A stretch of DNA of 24,162 nt, from positions 1-24,162 of the forward strand of contig JAEDIH010000011.1 of the NCBI GenBank assembly GCA_016292575.1. The letters run 5' to 3'. The number at the start of each line of letters is the position of its first letter. Within the stretch, counting starts at the first letter, position 1. Origin of the DNA: Clostridiaceae bacterium (GTDB lineage: Bacteria > Bacillota > Clostridia > Oscillospirales > Acutalibacteraceae). Of this stretch, positions 22,942 through 24,162 are shown piece by piece. Position numbers and translations under genes: made by a program. The notes below the pieces were generated by a model that was not told where the DNA came from, did not search any database, and saw only the letters and a list, made by a program, of their open reading frames with translations.

Positions 22942-24099
22942 TTAAGCCCTTACGCTCAAGGAGCGCAGCAGACGCATCAGCATATCGCCGAAATTGATTT
23001 TGCGGATTTCAACGGGTGAAACAATATTATAGCTTGCGATGACATTACCGTCGATTTCAAAGTCAAGAGTGCCGAGTATCTGACCTTTTTCAACCGGAGC
23101 TTCAACACTCAAAGCAAGATTGATTTTCGGCTGAATTTTCGCTCCCGTTCCCGTTTCAAGCGTCATTGGCAGCACTTTTTCAACCTGCGGAGTAACAGAT
23201 TGCTCTATTCCCTTAATGACATTTACATCTGTAATAAGACTGCTGTCAAAATTCGGCGTAACGGTTTCGTAGTTTGCGAAGCCATGGTTTAGAAGTGCCT
23301 TTGCGCCCTCAAAACGGTCCGTGCTGTTTTCCGCACCGAGAACAACGGCGATAAGATGCAGATTTTTTCTCATCGCGCTTGCGCTGATGCAGTGACCGGC
23401 TTTTGAGGTTGTTCCTGTTTTTAGTCCGGTTGTTCCCTTATAAAAGCGGACAAGCTTGTTTGTGTTAACAAGCTCTGTTGCTCCCGAGCGCAGCGAATCC
23501 ATCCAGACGGTCGTATAATTTTGAATCCGCTCATGGCTCAACAGCTCACGGGACATAAGCGCAATATCATAAGCGCTCGTGAGGTGATTTTCGGTATCAT
23601 CGTCAAGTCCGGTGCAATTTTCAAAATTCGTATCCTTCATGCCGAGCTCATTCGCCTTTGCGTTCATGAGCTTCACAAAGCCCTCCTCGCTTCCGGCAAT
23701 ATGCTCGGCAAGGGCTGTGCAGGCGTCATTGGCGCTGCCGATTGCTGCTGCGCGCAAAAGCTCGTCAACCGTCATTGTCTCGCCCTCCTTGAGCCAGATC
23801 TGCGATCCGCCTTTTCCGGCTGCTGCGGTGCTTGCGGTTACTTTGTCCTCAAGCGAAAGCTTGCCGCTGTCAATCCTTTCTATTACGAGTAGCAACGTCA
23901 TGATTTTTGTGACTGAGGCGGGATATAGTCTTTCGTGTTCATTTTTTCCAAGCAGAAGCTTTCCGTTTGAAACGTCCATAAGCACATAGCTTTTTGCTTT
24001 TACATCAAGCTTTTCCTCTTCGTTTGCCGAAAAGACGGATAAACTTGAAAAAGTCCCTGCTATTATAATGCAAAGCAAAAACGAAATTATTCTTTTCAT
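22942..24099 (-). CDS. D-alanyl-D-alanine carboxypeptidase (serine-type, S11 family, DacF-like)
   Basis: A 385-residue penicillin-binding protein that trims the terminal D-Ala of peptidoglycan stem peptides. A signal peptide is visible at residues 1-25 (basic start, hydrophobic core, SVFSA). The active-site motifs are Ser62-x-x-Lys65 in ASVTK, Ser122-Ala-Asn124 and Lys227-Thr-Gly229. A C-terminal PBP5-type beta domain covers about 275-365, ending in a short amphipathic stretch (MLMRLLRSL) that could anchor it to the membrane. The ATG has GAGGAG upstream, with TATAAT 21 bases before the start codon but no clear -35. The TAA stop lies exactly at the edge of the MITE-like element, so the native C-terminus may have been changed by a few residues. 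Confidence 0.92.
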   Translation of the reverse strand: MKRIISFLLCIIIAGTFSSLSVFSANEEEKLDVKAKSYVLMDVSNGKLLLGKNEHERLYPASVTKIMTLLLVIERIDSGKLSLEDKVTASTAAAGKGGSQIWLKEGETMTVDELLRAAAIGSANDACTALAEHIAGSEEGFVKLMNAKANELGMKDTNFENCTGLDDDTENHLTSAYDIALMSRELLSHERIQNYTTVWMDSLRSGATELVNTNKLVRFYKGTTGLKTGTTSKAGHCISASAMRKNLHLIAVVLGAENSTDRFEGAKALLNHGFANYETVTPNFDSSLITDVNVIKGIEQSVTPQVEKVLPMTLETGTGAKIQPKINLALSVEAPVEKGQILGTLDFEIDGNVIASYNIVSPVEIRKINFGDMLMRLLRSLSVRA

Positions 24100-24162
24100 G
24101 CAATCAACTCCTCATAATTATATATGACGCCGAAAAGAAAATTAAAACAAAATATTGAAAAC

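Overview
The window looks like a chromosomal housekeeping stretch from a low-to-moderate GC Gram-positive anaerobe of the class Clostridia, probably in or near the Ruminococcaceae/Oscillospiraceae. This rests on family resemblance: a clostridial-type Xer recombinase with a long N-terminal insert, a SpoIIM-like protein, a TIGR04086-type membrane protein beside yajC, a clostridial TtcA-type protein, strong GGAGG ribosome sites and sigma-A promoters with 16-18 base spacers. I found no rRNA, tRNA, CRISPR array, prophage or complete insertion sequence.

Layout from left to right. 1-1161: a Xer-type recombinase (+) behind a perfect palindrome. 1171-5036 (-): queA and tgt (queuosine tRNA modification), yajC (Sec accessory) with its own promoter, a TIGR04086-like membrane protein and a SpoIIM-like membrane protein overlapping it by GTGA. 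5077-7280 (+): asd and dapA, the aspartate-semialdehyde to diaminopimelate/lysine branch, ending in a hairpin shared with the convergent genes. 7292-8535 (-): a pyrophosphatase-like/NUDIX fusion coupled to a small COG2426-type membrane protein. 8781-11705 (+): a tightly coupled four-gene operon of HAD phosphatase, HD phosphohydrolase, CmpB-family membrane protein with a coiled-coil tail, and a TetR-family regulator. 11669-12520 (-): a TtcA-type tRNA thiolation enzyme whose 3' end overlaps the tetR gene.

12670-16518 (-) is the protein export and quality-control block: trigger factor, clpP, clpX and, from its own promoter, secG. Then, all on the minus strand, come a metallophosphoesterase, threonine synthase, an M19 dipeptidase, a YraN-family nuclease-fold protein, RNase HII, a small clostridial P-loop protein, glucose-6-phosphate isomerase and a D-Ala-D-Ala carboxypeptidase.

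The window is mostly ordinary. The most interesting items are: a 172-base MITE-like element with 17-base terminal inverted repeats whose edge falls exactly at the stop codon of the carboxypeptidase gene, with a lone 42-base copy of one of its ends about 14 kb away; the HAD-HD-CmpB-TetR operon with a palindrome on its -35 box; the pyrophosphatase-like/NUDIX fusion with an apparently lost acidic residue; and face-to-face promoters for asd and queA. I saw no convincing evidence of a wholly new defence or mobile system.
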